Part shown: in pieces, positions 56,710-64,000 of the stretch
How positions within the stretch are numbered: the first letter of the stretch is position 1
How the letters are laid out: every line of letters begins with the position of its first letter
Source of the DNA: Terriglobales bacterium
GTDB taxonomy: Bacteria; Acidobacteriota; Terriglobia; Terriglobales; Acidobacteriaceae
Length of the DNA stretch: 64,000 nucleotides
Reading direction: 5' to 3'
Assembly (NCBI GenBank): GCA_035573675.1
Contig: DATMAB010000015.1
Span: 248,001 to 312,000, forward strand
Program-made: the position numbers and the translations under genes
Notes under the pieces: generated by a model
The model's database searches: none
The model's input: only the letters and a program-made list of their open reading frames with translations
What the model was told of the DNA's origin: nothing

Positions 56710-57249
56710 GTGTCCAGTCTGGACTGGCTCATCCTGTCGGTTGTGCTGGTTTCAGTTCTGATGGCCGCGGGTCAGGGCTTGTTCGTCGAGCTCTTTTCCC
56801 TCGGCGGGGCCGTGGTGGGGTACTGGCTGGCCGCCTGGCAGCACGCGCGGGTGGCGGCGTGGTTCGCTCCCCACGTGAGAAGCGACGCCGTCGCGGACGC
56901 CGCCGGATTCCTCACCGTGTTCGTGCTGGTGATGGTGCTGGCCGGGATGCTGGGCCGATTTCTGAGCGGGATGATGAAGGAAACCGGCCTGCGCTGGATC
57001 GACCGTCTGCTGGGCGCCGTCTTCGGCCTGGTACGCGGCGTCGTGGTGGCCACCGTCGTGATCATGGTGCTGGCGGCATTCGTGCCCGAGTCCCGCGTGC
57101 TGGCCGGCTCGGTCTTCGGACCGTACGTCCTCAAGGCCGGACGCATGGTGGCCCGAGTGGCGCCGCAAGAAGTCCGCGAGCGCTTTCTGAAAGTCGCTGG
57201 CGGCGGGAACCGGGAAGAAGGTCGCGGCCAGGATTCGAACAGGAAGTGA
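56710..57249 (+). CDS. CvpA family membrane protein
   Basis: 179 residues. It has four hydrophobic helices (LDWLILSVVLVSVLMAAGQG, SLGGAVVGYWLAA, GFLTVFVLVMVLAGMLGRFL and GVVVATVVIMVLAAFV) and the CvpA signature in GLRWIDRLLGAVFGLVRGVV. The family was named for colicin V production; its general role is unclear, with links to purine operons, envelope integrity and biofilm. Start GTG 56710. It lies between purC and the Fis-like gene and is likely co-transcribed. Confidence 0.85.
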   Translation: MSSLDWLILSVVLVSVLMAAGQGLFVELFSLGGAVVGYWLAAWQHARVAAWFAPHVRSDAVADAAGFLTVFVLVMVLAGMLGRFLSGMMKETGLRWIDRLLGAVFGLVRGVVVATVVIMVLAAFVPESRVLAGSVFGPYVLKAGRMVARVAPQEVRERFLKVAGGGNREEGRGQDSNRK

Positions 57250-57295
57250 CCGAGTTCGCTGCTGCAACCGAGCCCATGGGAAAGAGAGGCCCGAG

Positions 57296-57574
57296 GTGAA
57301 AGACCAACTCGAAGCTCTGGTTTCGCAGATGTACCACAGCGGGATCTTTTATTCGGAAGCCGTGCGTGAGTTCAAGAAGCGCTTCATCCTTACCGTCCTC
57401 ATGGAGAACCAGGGGAATCAGTGCCGGGCGGCCCGCCAGTTGGGCATGCACCGCAACACGCTGGCCCGCACCATCCAGGAATTGAAGCTGGACATTCGCG
57501 CTCTGCGCAACGGCGTCCGCCGCCCTCCGCGCAGCGCCCGGCCGGCTCCTATCGAACGCAAGGCGGCTCGCTAG
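57296..57574 (+). CDS. Fis-family helix-turn-helix protein
   Basis: 92 residues from GTG 57296. The C-terminal helix-turn-helix (NQCRAARQLGMHRNTLARTI) matches the Fis/HTH_8 domain, which is also the DNA-binding end of NtrC-type activators. The N-terminal half (EFKKRFILTVLMENQGN) fits the helical dimer region. It may act as a nucleoid or transcription regulator. Short Fis-only proteins of this type are common in Acidobacteria. It ends just before a terminator. Confidence 0.82.
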   Translation: MKDQLEALVSQMYHSGIFYSEAVREFKKRFILTVLMENQGNQCRAARQLGMHRNTLARTIQELKLDIRALRNGVRRPPRSARPAPIERKAAR

Positions 57575-57598
57575 ACTGCTTTGCGCTGCAGCAAGAAA

Positions 57599-57626
57599 GG
57601 CAGCCCGCCAGGGCTGCCGTTTGCGT
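57599..57626. terminator. Bidirectional terminator
   Basis: Perfect 8-bp stem GGCAGCCC/GGGCTGCC (57599-57606/57611-57618), loop GCCA. On the minus strand it is followed by TTTCTT, fitting termination of the TPR gene. On the plus strand it is followed by GTTTGCGT, fitting the purC-cvpA-fis unit. Confidence 0.7.
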
Positions 57627-57637
57627 ATCCCGCTGGC

Positions 57638-58870
57638 TCAGCGGCCGCGGGGACGAGCCGCTCCGCCGGTTTGCAGAAGGGCCCCGTTCTGCATCTTCAT
57701 CACGAACGGCTTGGCCTCGTACGCGGTCGGCTCGCCTTCGACAGCGATGTCCGCGCCCGCTTTCGGCACTTGGCGGAGTGGAATGGCGCCCGCCATAGTC
57801 AACTCCACGTCGGCCCGGTTCTCGTCAATGGCATCCTGGGTGGCCGCCAGCCGCAGCACGGTCCGCGAAGCGGCGATGACTTTGCCCTGGAAGCGCAGCG
57901 GCTTGCCCTGGATTTCGGCCCACACCTTGTCCGCCGGAGCCCCGCCCACGCCCAGGATGAACTCGTACTCGGCGAAGTTCATCTCCCGCACGTTCTTGCT
58001 GTCCACCATCTGCTGCGCCATTTCGGCCGGCGTGGGTGCGGGCTTGATGGTGAATCCTGCCGGCGGCATCGCCGTGGACTTGGTCTGCGCCAGCAGTTCC
58101 GCCCAGCCTTCCTCGCTCCCGTGGTAGTGGCGATAGCGCTTGCGGCCAAAGTCGGAGATCTGCTTTTCCGCGGGCGAACCCGCCACCAGGTTGGCGGCGC
58201 GCGCCGTAAACCAGAGCCCGTTCACTTCGTCCGGCGGGTTGGACGAAAGGTATGCAGTGGCTAGAGCGTAGACGTCGTTCACGTCGTTCGGATTGGCCTC
58301 CACCGCCGCCCGCAGGTTCTTCTGCGCAACGTCGTATTGCTTCTCCTGCATGGCCGCCAGTCCGATGGCGCCATGAAAGATGGCGCCGGCCTGGGTCTTG
58401 AGCGTCTCAAAGTCTGCCGGCGGTTCGCCCTCTCGCGGCTTGGCCGTCTGCAGGGCCTGCAAGCCGCGCTCGGCGAGCTGCCTGGCCTCGGCCAGATTCT
58501 GCTGCGGGTTCTGGTTCGCCTGGGCGGCGGCCCGCTTGGTGGAAACCAGCACCACCAGACCTCGAAGGCTGTTCGGGTTCACGGCCACCAGCCGGTTCGC
58601 AGTCTCGATGGCCTTGGCCTGGTTCTGGGTCTGGAAGTACGCTCCCAGCAAACCCAGCAGGGCGTCTTCCTTGGCCACGGTGTTGGGGTATTGGATCAGA
58701 AAGCCTTCCAGGGCGCTGATGCGCGCCTGGGGATCCTGTTGGTTCAGAGCGCCGACATAAGCGTTGTACTCGGCGGGGTCTTTGATGCTCTGGGCCCGCG
58801 CCGGCTCCGCCACGACGGCCAACAGGCCTACCGTCAGGGCCAGCGCAAATCTCACGTACGACTTCTTCAT
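57638..58870 (-). CDS. Secreted TPR-repeat protein
   Basis: 410 residues from ATG 58870, with AAGGAG upstream. Signal peptide MKKSYVRFALALTVGLLAVV. Helical repeats of about 34 residues (ALEGFLIQYPNTVAKEDALL, AKAIETANRLVAVNPNSLRG, YDVAQKNLRAAVEANPNDVN) are TPR-like over about 30-250. The last ~110 residues form another domain (EYEFILGVGGAPADKVWAEI, GKVIAASRTVLRLAATQDAI). Periplasmic; function unknown. Confidence 0.8.
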   Translation of the reverse strand: MKKSYVRFALALTVGLLAVVAEPARAQSIKDPAEYNAYVGALNQQDPQARISALEGFLIQYPNTVAKEDALLGLLGAYFQTQNQAKAIETANRLVAVNPNSLRGLVVLVSTKRAAAQANQNPQQNLAEARQLAERGLQALQTAKPREGEPPADFETLKTQAGAIFHGAIGLAAMQEKQYDVAQKNLRAAVEANPNDVNDVYALATAYLSSNPPDEVNGLWFTARAANLVAGSPAEKQISDFGRKRYRHYHGSEEGWAELLAQTKSTAMPPAGFTIKPAPTPAEMAQQMVDSKNVREMNFAEYEFILGVGGAPADKVWAEIQGKPLRFQGKVIAASRTVLRLAATQDAIDENRADVELTMAGAIPLRQVPKAGADIAVEGEPTAYEAKPFVMKMQNGALLQTGGAARPRGR

Positions 58871-59143
58871 CGGTGCTCCTTCGGACTTGGGAAATGCGGC
58901 GATGGCTTCCGCCCTGGGCGTGTCGCCGCAAGGGGACCCCGCGATTCGAGACCGGGAACCGGACCCGACTTTGCCGGCCTGCCAGCCCCTCCCGGCCGTG
59001 CGCGGGCCAGCCGCGGATGCGACATTATAGGAACCCGCCCCGCCCGGCGCAAGCAACATCAGCAGGTCTCACGCAAGATAAGATGCCCTTGCACCGGCCG
59101 AAGATGGCCGGGATCATTCCTCCATCCGCCCTTACGCTAAGCT

Positions 59144-59893
59144 ATGGACACCGCAGGGATGGCCACGGACATGGCGAACGCGAAACCACTGGGGGAGCAG
59201 GTGACGATCGTAACCGGAGGTGGCCGGGGCATCGGCGCCGCCATTGCCCGCCGCCTGGCAGCTATGGGAGCGACGGCCGTGATTTGCGGGCGGTCGCGGG
59301 CATCCCTGGAGGCTACCGCGGCGGCCATCCACGCGGCTGGCGGCCGCGCCCTGGCCGTGGAGTGCGATGTCACCTGGCGGCAGTCCGTCGAGTCGCTGGC
59401 TGCTCGCGTCGAAGCTGAATTCGGCCGGGCTGACGTCCTGGTGAACAACGCCGGAGTCGGGGGTTTCGGCCAACCGTTGCACGAGTTGCATCCCGAGGAA
59501 TGGGACCGTATTCTGGAGACCAACCTGCGGGGCGTCTACCTCACCATCCGGGCCTTCGCCCCGCTGATGATCCGCGCCCGCCGCGGTCACATCATCAACA
59601 TTTCCTCGCTGGCCGCCAAGAACCCGCTCCCCGGAGGCGCCGCTTATGCCGCCTCCAAATGGGGCCTGAACGGGCTCAGCATCTCCGTGGCCGAGGAACT
59701 CCGCGCATACGGAATCCGCGTGGCCCTGATCTGCCCCGGCTCCACCCACACCGAGCTCGGCCCGCACGCCGGCAAGGATCCTGCCCGGCTGCTGCAGCCG
59801 GAAGACATCGCCCACGTGGTGGCCATGATGGTGACGCAGTCGCCGCAGGCCTTCACCAGCGAGGTCCTCATCCGGCCGACCCAGAAGCCGTGA
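59144..59893 (+). CDS. Short-chain dehydrogenase/reductase (SDR)
   Basis: 249 residues; ATG 59159 or 59171 would also fit. Cofactor motif TIVTGGGRGIGAAIARRL (TGxxxGxG), NNAGVGGF, catalytic Ser in INISSLAAKNP, YxxxK in AAYAASKWGLNGL. Resembles FabG and 3-ketoacyl-ACP reductases but could reduce other ketones. It is followed after 69 nt by the YtxH gene. Substrate not determined. Confidence 0.88.
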   Translation: MDTAGMATDMANAKPLGEQVTIVTGGGRGIGAAIARRLAAMGATAVICGRSRASLEATAAAIHAAGGRALAVECDVTWRQSVESLAARVEAEFGRADVLVNNAGVGGFGQPLHELHPEEWDRILETNLRGVYLTIRAFAPLMIRARRGHIINISSLAAKNPLPGGAAYAASKWGLNGLSISVAEELRAYGIRVALICPGSTHTELGPHAGKDPARLLQPEDIAHVVAMMVTQSPQAFTSEVLIRPTQKP

Positions 59894-59962
59894 CGGGCGC
59901 GTTTGTAAAAGGTCCGGACGGGTGCTAGCATGGCCTTCCCAGCTCTTTTCGAGGAGGCAGTC

Positions 59963-60274
59963 ATGGCGCAGGACAATGGCGGCAACAGCTTCATGTGGTT
60001 CATTGCAGGACTCGGATTGGGAGCCCTCCTGGGCGTTCTCTACGCTCCCCGCTCGGGCGAGGAGACCCGGGAATCGCTCCGCCTGAAAGCAGAAGAAGGA
60101 CGGGATTACCTGATCACTCGCGGACGCCAGGCGCGCGAGCAGGCTGAACAGTGGGCCGAGCGCGGACGCGAAGCCGTGGCGCGGCAGAAGGAACAACTGG
60201 CCGCGGCGGTTGAGGCCGGCAAGCAGGCGTACCGCGAGAGTGTGACCGAGGGCGCGAGCAAGAAGTCCTCGTAG
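59963..60274 (+). CDS. YtxH-domain protein
   Basis: 103 residues from ATG 59963, with GAGGAGG upstream. One transmembrane helix (FMWFIAGLGLGALLGVLYAP, typical YtxH start) and then an amphipathic helix (GRQAREQAEQWAERGREAVA). The family is linked to general stress in Bacillus; no precise function. It precedes the DUF948-like gene, a common pairing. Confidence 0.85.
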   Translation: MAQDNGGNSFMWFIAGLGLGALLGVLYAPRSGEETRESLRLKAEEGRDYLITRGRQAREQAEQWAERGREAVARQKEQLAAAVEAGKQAYRESVTEGASKKSS

Positions 60275-60320
60275 CTGGTGAGGTGCCGGCAAAGGCCGGC
60301 GACAAACTGGGCGCATCCCC

Positions 60321-60851
60321 ATGGATCAGTCCACGCAGACACTGCTCATGCTGTTTGTGGCGGCGACCTCCATCGCCGTCGTCATCCAGATGGGGATCCT
60401 CATCGGACTGTTCCTCAGCGTCAAGCGCACCGCCGCCCGCATCGACGGGCTGGCGGATGAGATCCAGAAGCGCGGGCTTCCCCTGCTGGACGGCGCGACC
60501 GCAATTCTGCAGGAAGTTCGGCCCAACCTCGCCTCGATCACGAGCGACCTAGCCACTGCCACCGCGACGTTGAAGGAGCAAGCGGGACGCCTGGACGAAC
60601 TGGCCGAAGACGCCCTCGACCGCACACGGCTGCAGGTGATCCGCGCCGACCAACTCGTTTCCCGGGCGCTGGACAAAGTGGAAGAAACTACCGACCTGAT
60701 GCACGAAACGGTCATTTCGCCCGTGCGACAGCTCGCTGCCTTGGTGCAGGGACTGGGCGTGGGTATCGACACGTTCTTCGGGCGCTCCCGTCGTCGCGGC
60801 GCGCCCCGCGAGGCGGCGAGAGACGCGCAGGAAGAAGAGATGTTCATCTAG
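60321..60851 (+). CDS. DUF948-like membrane protein
   Basis: 176 residues. N-terminal transmembrane helix (LLMLFVAATSIAVVIQMGIL), then a long coiled-coil helix (ATATLKEQAGRLDELAEDAL) like YtxG/DUF948, and a Gly/Arg-rich tail. It probably works with the YtxH-type protein 46 nt upstream in an envelope stress role, by analogy with ytxGH in Bacillus. Function not established. Confidence 0.7.
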   Translation: MDQSTQTLLMLFVAATSIAVVIQMGILIGLFLSVKRTAARIDGLADEIQKRGLPLLDGATAILQEVRPNLASITSDLATATATLKEQAGRLDELAEDALDRTRLQVIRADQLVSRALDKVEETTDLMHETVISPVRQLAALVQGLGVGIDTFFGRSRRRGAPREAARDAQEEEMFI

Positions 60852-60861
60852 AATCGTGCAG

Positions 60862-60991
60862 TTGGCGATTAGCCGTTAGCATTTGGCCAACAAATCGTTC
60901 GTTCCCTTCCCGCTTCGATCCTCCATTGCGGAACAAGGCCGCCATGGCGCGGCTCCTGCTGCCTGAGTGCCACATGCCAACTGCTAAGTGC
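60862..60991. repeat. Paired inverted heptamer-repeat element
   Basis: The left arm (60862-60889) is TTGGCGA, TTAGCCG, TTAGCAT, TTGGCCA. The right arm (60964-60991) is TGAGTGC, CACATGC, CAACTGC, TAAGTGC. The arms are imperfect reverse complements around a 74-nt spacer. It lies between the convergent stops of the DUF948-like gene and mnmA. Confidence 0.7.
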
Positions 60992-60995
60992 TGCT

Positions 60996-62105
60996 TCAGG
61001 CGATCCAGCCACCGCCGATGACGATATCGTCGTCGTAGAACACGGCGGCCTGGCCGGGAGTAATGGCGCGCTGCGGCTCGTCGAAGGTCACCAGGACTTC
61101 GCCTTCGCCGACCGGCTCGATGCGGGCGCGAGCAGGCTCGTGCCGGTGGCGGATCTTCACCGCGGCGTTCAGCGGACCGGCAGGCCTCGCCATGGCGATC
61201 CAGTTCACGTCGCGGGCGCGCAATGTGCGCGAGTAGAGCTTGGACTCATCGCCCACGGTGACGCAACGGGTCCGCCGGTCGATGGACAGCACGTAGAGCG
61301 GCGAGCCGTTGGCCACACCCAGGCCCCTGCGCTGGCCGACGGTGAACTGGTGGACACCGGCGTGGTGCCCCACCACGGTTCCGTCCGACGTTACCAGCTC
61401 GCCGGATGAATCCGGCAGGGGCTCTCCCTGCTCCTCGAGATAGGCCTCGAGGAACCGCTTGTAGTCACCGCCGGGAACGAAGCAGATCTCCTGGGAATCC
61501 GGCTTATCAGCGGCGGCCAGGCCGTGACGCCGCGCGAGCTCGCGGACTTCAGTCTTGCGCAGGCTGCCCAAGGGGAAGCGCGTGCGGCTCAACTGCTCCT
61601 GGGTGAGACCGAAGAGGAAGTAACTCTGGTCGCGGGTTTCGTCCGCGCCGCGACGCAACAACCAGCGGCCGCCGGCGGAATCGAACTCGACGCGGGCGTA
61701 GTGGCCGGTGGCCAGTAGCTCGGCGCCGATCTGCCGCGCAACGATCAGCAACTGGTCGAACTTCAGGTGGTTGTTGCACAGACTGCACGGAATGGGCGTG
61801 CGTCCGGCCAGATACTCGTTGACGAAGGGCCGGACGACATCGCGCTCGAAGCGCGCCTGCTGGTTCACAACGTAGTGCGGGATCCCCAGCTCCTCGGCGA
61901 CACGACGCGCGTCATGCACGTCGTCGATGGAGCAGCAGCGCCCGTGCACAGCTTCCGGCATTCCGGGATATCCGGCCAGCCGGCGCTGGTCCCACAACTG
62001 CATGGTCAGCCCGACGACGGAGTGTCCCTCGGAGCGGAGCAAGGCTGCGACGGTCGAGGAGTCGACTCCGCCCGACATGGCGACGGCGATGGTGGATGCA
62101 GCCAT
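60996..62105 (-). CDS. mnmA: tRNA-specific 2-thiouridylase MnmA
   Basis: 369 residues from ATG 62105. It activates and thiolates U34 of tRNA Lys/Glu/Gln. P-loop [17 protein letters not shown], catalytic Cys in [14 protein letters not shown], persulfide Cys in [20 protein letters not shown] and the C-terminal [14 protein letters not shown]-like end ([14 protein letters not shown]). Sulfur would come from the NifS-type desulfurase gene immediately upstream. The start codon directly abuts the heptamer array at 62105-62160; a longer frame would translate the repeats. Confidence 0.95.
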   Translation of the reverse strand: MAASTIAVAMSGGVDSSTVAALLRSEGHSVVGLTMQLWDQRRLAGYPGMPEAVHGRCCSIDDVHDARRVAEELGIPHYVVNQQARFERDVVRPFVNEYLAGRTPIPCSLCNNHLKFDQLLIVARQIGAELLATGHYARVEFDSAGGRWLLRRGADETRDQSYFLFGLTQEQLSRTRFPLGSLRKTEVRELARRHGLAAADKPDSQEICFVPGGDYKRFLEAYLEEQGEPLPDSSGELVTSDGTVVGHHAGVHQFTVGQRRGLGVANGSPLYVLSIDRRTRCVTVGDESKLYSRTLRARDVNWIAMARPAGPLNAAVKIRHRHEPARARIEPVGEGEVLVTFDEPQRAITPGQAAVFYDDDIVIGGGWIA

Positions 62106-62249
62106 AAGCAAAAAGCAATAAGCAACTAGCAATTAGCAATTAGCAGTTAGCATTTAGCCCCTAAGCTTTCATTCTAATGTCCGGGACTGGGACCGGGGCT
62201 GCCACCTGCGCTCCAGGGCTAGGCGCTAATTGCTAACTGCTAAGTGCTG
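62105..62249. repeat. Paired inverted heptamer-repeat element bridging nifS and mnmA
   Basis: The left arm (62105-62160) has eight tandem heptamers close to TTAGCAA. The right arm (62215-62249) has five (AGGGCTA, GGCGCTA, ATTGCTA, ACTGCTA, AGTGCTG). They are inverted relative to each other across a 54-nt spacer. The nifS stop codon (62240-62242) lies in the right arm and the first base of the mnmA ATG (62105) is the first base of the left arm, so the element is the entire intergenic region. Confidence 0.8.
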
Positions 62250-63418
62250 ACGGTTGCCCGGCGCTTCTGGTACACGGGTGAGAGTTCTCGCAGCCGCGCC
62301 AGGGCCTCCGGCAGGACGGAAAGGGCAAAGTCCACGTCCTCGGCCGTGTTCTGTTTCCCCAAGCTGAAGCGCAGGCTGGCGCGCGCCCGCTCGGGAGCAA
62401 GGCCCATGGCAGTCAGCACGTGGGAAGGCTCGACCGCACCAGACGAGCATGCGGCTCCGGTGGAAACCGCCAGGCCCTTGAGGTCGAGCGCAATCACCAG
62501 GGCTTCGCCCTCAATCCAATCGAAGAAGATGTTGGTCGTAGTGGGGACGCGCGGCGCCCCGGCGCCATTCACACCCACGCCCTCGAATTCCGCGAGTATG
62601 GTGGTTTCGATGCGGTCGCGCAGTTCCTGGAGGCGCGCCATCTGACCGTTGCGCAGGCTGTCGCCGGCCAGCTCGGCCGCCCGGCCCAGACCGACGATGC
62701 CGGGCACGTTCTCGGTGCCGGCGCGGCGTCCGCGCTCGTGATTGCCGCCGTAAAACAACGGGCGCAACAGCGTCCCGCGGCGTACGTAGAGCGCGCCGGT
62801 TCCCTGCGGGGCGTGCATCTTGTGGCCGGAGATGGTCAACAGGTCGCATCCGATCTTCTGCACATTAAGGGGAATCTTCCCGGCCGCCTGCACAGCGTCG
62901 GTGTGGAAGTAGACATCGGCTTCGGCAGCGATGCGGCCAATCTCCTCGACTGGTTGTATGGCGCCGGTTTCGTTGTTGGCCATCATGATGGAGATGAGCT
63001 TGGTATTCGGCCGCAGTGCCCGGCGTACGTCGTCGGGGTCCACCAGCCCGCGGCCATCCACCGGAACGAAGGTGACTTCGCAGCCGCGCTGCTCCAGTTG
63101 CCTGGCGGAATGCAGAACGGCGTGATGCTCGATGGTGGAAGTGACCAGATGATCGCCCGGCTCAACCAGGCCGAAAAGCGCCAAGTTGTCTCCCTCGGTG
63201 CCGCCGGAAGTGAAAACCACCTCGGCGGGGCGGCAGCCGAGCAGCACGGCGACCGATTCCCGAGCCCGTTCCACCGCCGCCCGGGTCTGCTGGCCGTGAC
63301 GGTGGATGGAGGATGCGTTGCCGAACTGATCGGCAAAATAGGGACGCATGGCCTCCCACACCTCGGGCAGGACGGGGGTGGTGGCGTTGTTATCGAGATA
63401 GACGCGGCGCATGCTCAT
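62240..63418 (-). CDS. Cysteine desulfurase (NifS/IscS family)
   Basis: 392 residues. PLP enzyme that releases sulfur from cysteine as a persulfide. YLDNNATTPV at the start, FTSGGTEGDNLAL, EHHAVLHS, HTDAVQAAGK, the PLP Lys in SGHKMHAPQGTGALY, and the catalytic Cys loop AVSTGAACSSGAVEPSHVL. The group is the NifS/IscS type, not SufS. It probably feeds MnmA downstream and Fe-S assembly. TAGAAT is immediately before the first ATG; the second ATG (63412) fits both a leaderless start and the family N-terminus. Confidence 0.93.
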   Translation of the reverse strand: MSMRRVYLDNNATTPVLPEVWEAMRPYFADQFGNASSIHRHGQQTRAAVERARESVAVLLGCRPAEVVFTSGGTEGDNLALFGLVEPGDHLVTSTIEHHAVLHSARQLEQRGCEVTFVPVDGRGLVDPDDVRRALRPNTKLISIMMANNETGAIQPVEEIGRIAAEADVYFHTDAVQAAGKIPLNVQKIGCDLLTISGHKMHAPQGTGALYVRRGTLLRPLFYGGNHERGRRAGTENVPGIVGLGRAAELAGDSLRNGQMARLQELRDRIETTILAEFEGVGVNGAGAPRVPTTTNIFFDWIEGEALVIALDLKGLAVSTGAACSSGAVEPSHVLTAMGLAPERARASLRFSLGKQNTAEDVDFALSVLPEALARLRELSPVYQKRRATVST

Positions 63419-63805
63419 ATTCTACGCCCGGCGGGGCTGGCCCGGCTGGTGACCCTCCCCCCTCCCTATTTCTCTGCAAAATCGTCTTAACAAAGGGCTT
63501 GGCCGATTTGGGTTTGGCAAAATATTCAAGGCAAAGGGGTTAGAGGCAAAATAGTCAAAGGAAACGGGTTAGAGGTCGTGCACCTCGATGTATTCTCCTA
63601 GATAATACAAACACTTGAATATTAGCACGATGAGCGTAAGGTGTCAAGAGGAATCGCTGCGAGGTCGCGCGGTGCCCGTCGGCCTTCGCGCCAGCTCGTC
63701 TCCCACCCTTGCCGGAACGGCAATGCGCAGAGACGCGGCGCCCGTCCCGAATTCTTGAAGCCGCAAAGCAGCCAAGTGGGGAAGTGGCGTCGGCTTGCAT
63801 GTAGG
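63419..63805. other. AT-rich leader/repeat region upstream of nifS
   Basis: About 390 nt. It holds a 29-nt tandem direct repeat (copies from about 63516 and 63545, GGCAAAATA...GGGTTAGA), a GAGGT/ACCTC hairpin (about 63571-63585 region) and a strong minus-strand promoter at 63619-63647. Frames here on the minus strand (63555-63800 and 63622-63855) lack protein-like features. Confidence 0.55.
63619..63647 (-). promoter_or_regulatory. Strong sigma70-like promoter reading toward nifS
   Basis: On the minus strand TTGACA (63647-63642), a 17-nt spacer and TAATAT (63624-63619). It would give a ~195-nt leader to nifS containing the tandem repeats, or drive a separate small RNA. Confidence 0.55.
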
Positions 63806-64000
63806 CTAGGCGGCAGCGAGCGCACTGACCATGACGTAATACCCATCGGGATCACGGAGTGCGAATTCCCGGGTGCCGGTATTGGGGTTCAAATGGGGTT
63901 CCTCGTCCAGTCGAGTGACAAGGGCGCGCGCTCGAACCAGCGTCTCATTGAAGTCGTCCACACGGAAGAACAGGAGCAGTCCATTGCCAGGCGGCGCATG
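63806..64000 (-). CDS. VOC/glyoxalase-family protein, C-terminal part (cut by window edge)
   Basis: 64 residues are visible, ending at TAG (63808-63806). NGLLLFFRVDDFNETLVRA, then TREFALRDPDGYYVMVSAL, is the typical end of a vicinal-oxygen-chelate (glyoxalase/bleomycin-resistance) domain, with the metal-site Glu in REFAL. Its N-terminus lies beyond 64000. Substrate unknown. Confidence 0.85.
   Translation of the reverse strand, partial: HAPPGNGLLLFFRVDDFNETLVRARALVTRLDEEPHLNPNTGTREFALRDPDGYYVMVSALAAA

Noticed and set aside
62105-62160. CRISPR array
   Set aside because: Units are only 7 nt and contiguous, with no spacers and no cas genes.
63555-63855. Short minus-strand genes upstream of nifS
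   Set aside because: They overlap the promoter and repeats and encode low-complexity sequence.

Overview
The window is about 64 kb of GC-rich bacterial chromosome. It looks like a core region of an Acidobacteriota genome (Terriglobia/Koribacter-like). The supporting signs are a secreted VWFA-related protein of the type abundant in that phylum, LptF and LptG fused in one protein, bacillithiol genes (bshA, bshC), diderm functions (LPS export, bactofilin), PilZ and STAS signalling proteins, and many small palindromic or tandem intergenic repeats. No rRNA, phage, integrase, intact insertion sequence or CRISPR array was seen. The taxonomic call is an inference from gene content.

Layout. 1-1.5 kb: hemA (cut by the window edge) coupled to a HemX/CcsA-like membrane protein. 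1.6-5.6 kb: a glycolytic operon eno-gpmI-hydroxyacid dehydrogenase on the minus strand. 5.7-6.9 kb: a thioredoxin-fold peroxiredoxin whose active-site cysteine codon is an in-frame TGA, plus a secreted protein. 6.9-9.2 kb: GH57 glycosidase. 9.3-15.2 kb: plus-strand run of LptFG, an ABC exporter, a methyltransferase and an FAD oxidoreductase. 15.2-17.6 kb: SAM-fold protein, bactofilin, secreted protein. 17.7-23.3 kb: minus-strand run bshC, zinc-ribbon protein, GDPD, mazG, GNAT, and an OSBS/N-succinylamino-acid racemase. 23.5-26.4 kb: VWFA protein, tmRNA, a small coiled coil, STAS protein. 26.5-29.3 kb: dnaX-ybaB-recR. 29.6-31.1 kb: PD-(D/E)XK nuclease, AT-rich repeat island, DPS-like ferritin. 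31.2-39 kb: YdeP-type molybdopterin oxidoreductase, PilZ protein, DinB-fold protein, YbjQ, DUF1259, membrane protein, serine hydrolase. 39.1-40.7 kb: tRNA-Val, tRNA-Asp, bshA. 40.9-51.3 kb: LytS-like kinase, ribA, DUF2520 protein, NUDIX hydrolase, cold shock protein, polX and neighbours, thiO, M20 peptidase. 51.6-57.6 kb: smc, purC, cvpA, Fis-like protein. 57.6-60.9 kb: TPR protein, SDR, YtxH, DUF948-like. 61-64 kb: mnmA, nifS, and a VOC protein cut by the edge.

Most notable observations: (1) the peroxiredoxin at 5732-6259 is best read as a selenoprotein. TGA at 5876 sits at the first position of a CxxC-like motif, the frame continues for 127 codons, and a bacterial SECIS-like hairpin lies 20 nt downstream of the TGA, with its apical loop 25 nt downstream. 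(2) Intergenic elements recur with one architecture and different sequences: tandem 7- or 8-nt repeats forming two inverted arms around a 39-74 nt spacer; one exactly bridges the nifS stop and the mnmA start. (3) A hairpin repeat with a conserved tail occurs three times, and a three-way-junction palindrome lies at 31.2 kb. (4) Many genes carry a TANAAT-type -10 hexamer only a few bases before the start codon, which suggests leaderless or very short-leader transcripts.

Functionally the window mixes housekeeping (glycolysis, replication and repair, chromosome segregation, tRNA thiolation) with thiol and oxidative-stress functions: bacillithiol synthesis, Sec-peroxiredoxin, DPS-like ferritin, and NifS/MnmA sulfur transfer.
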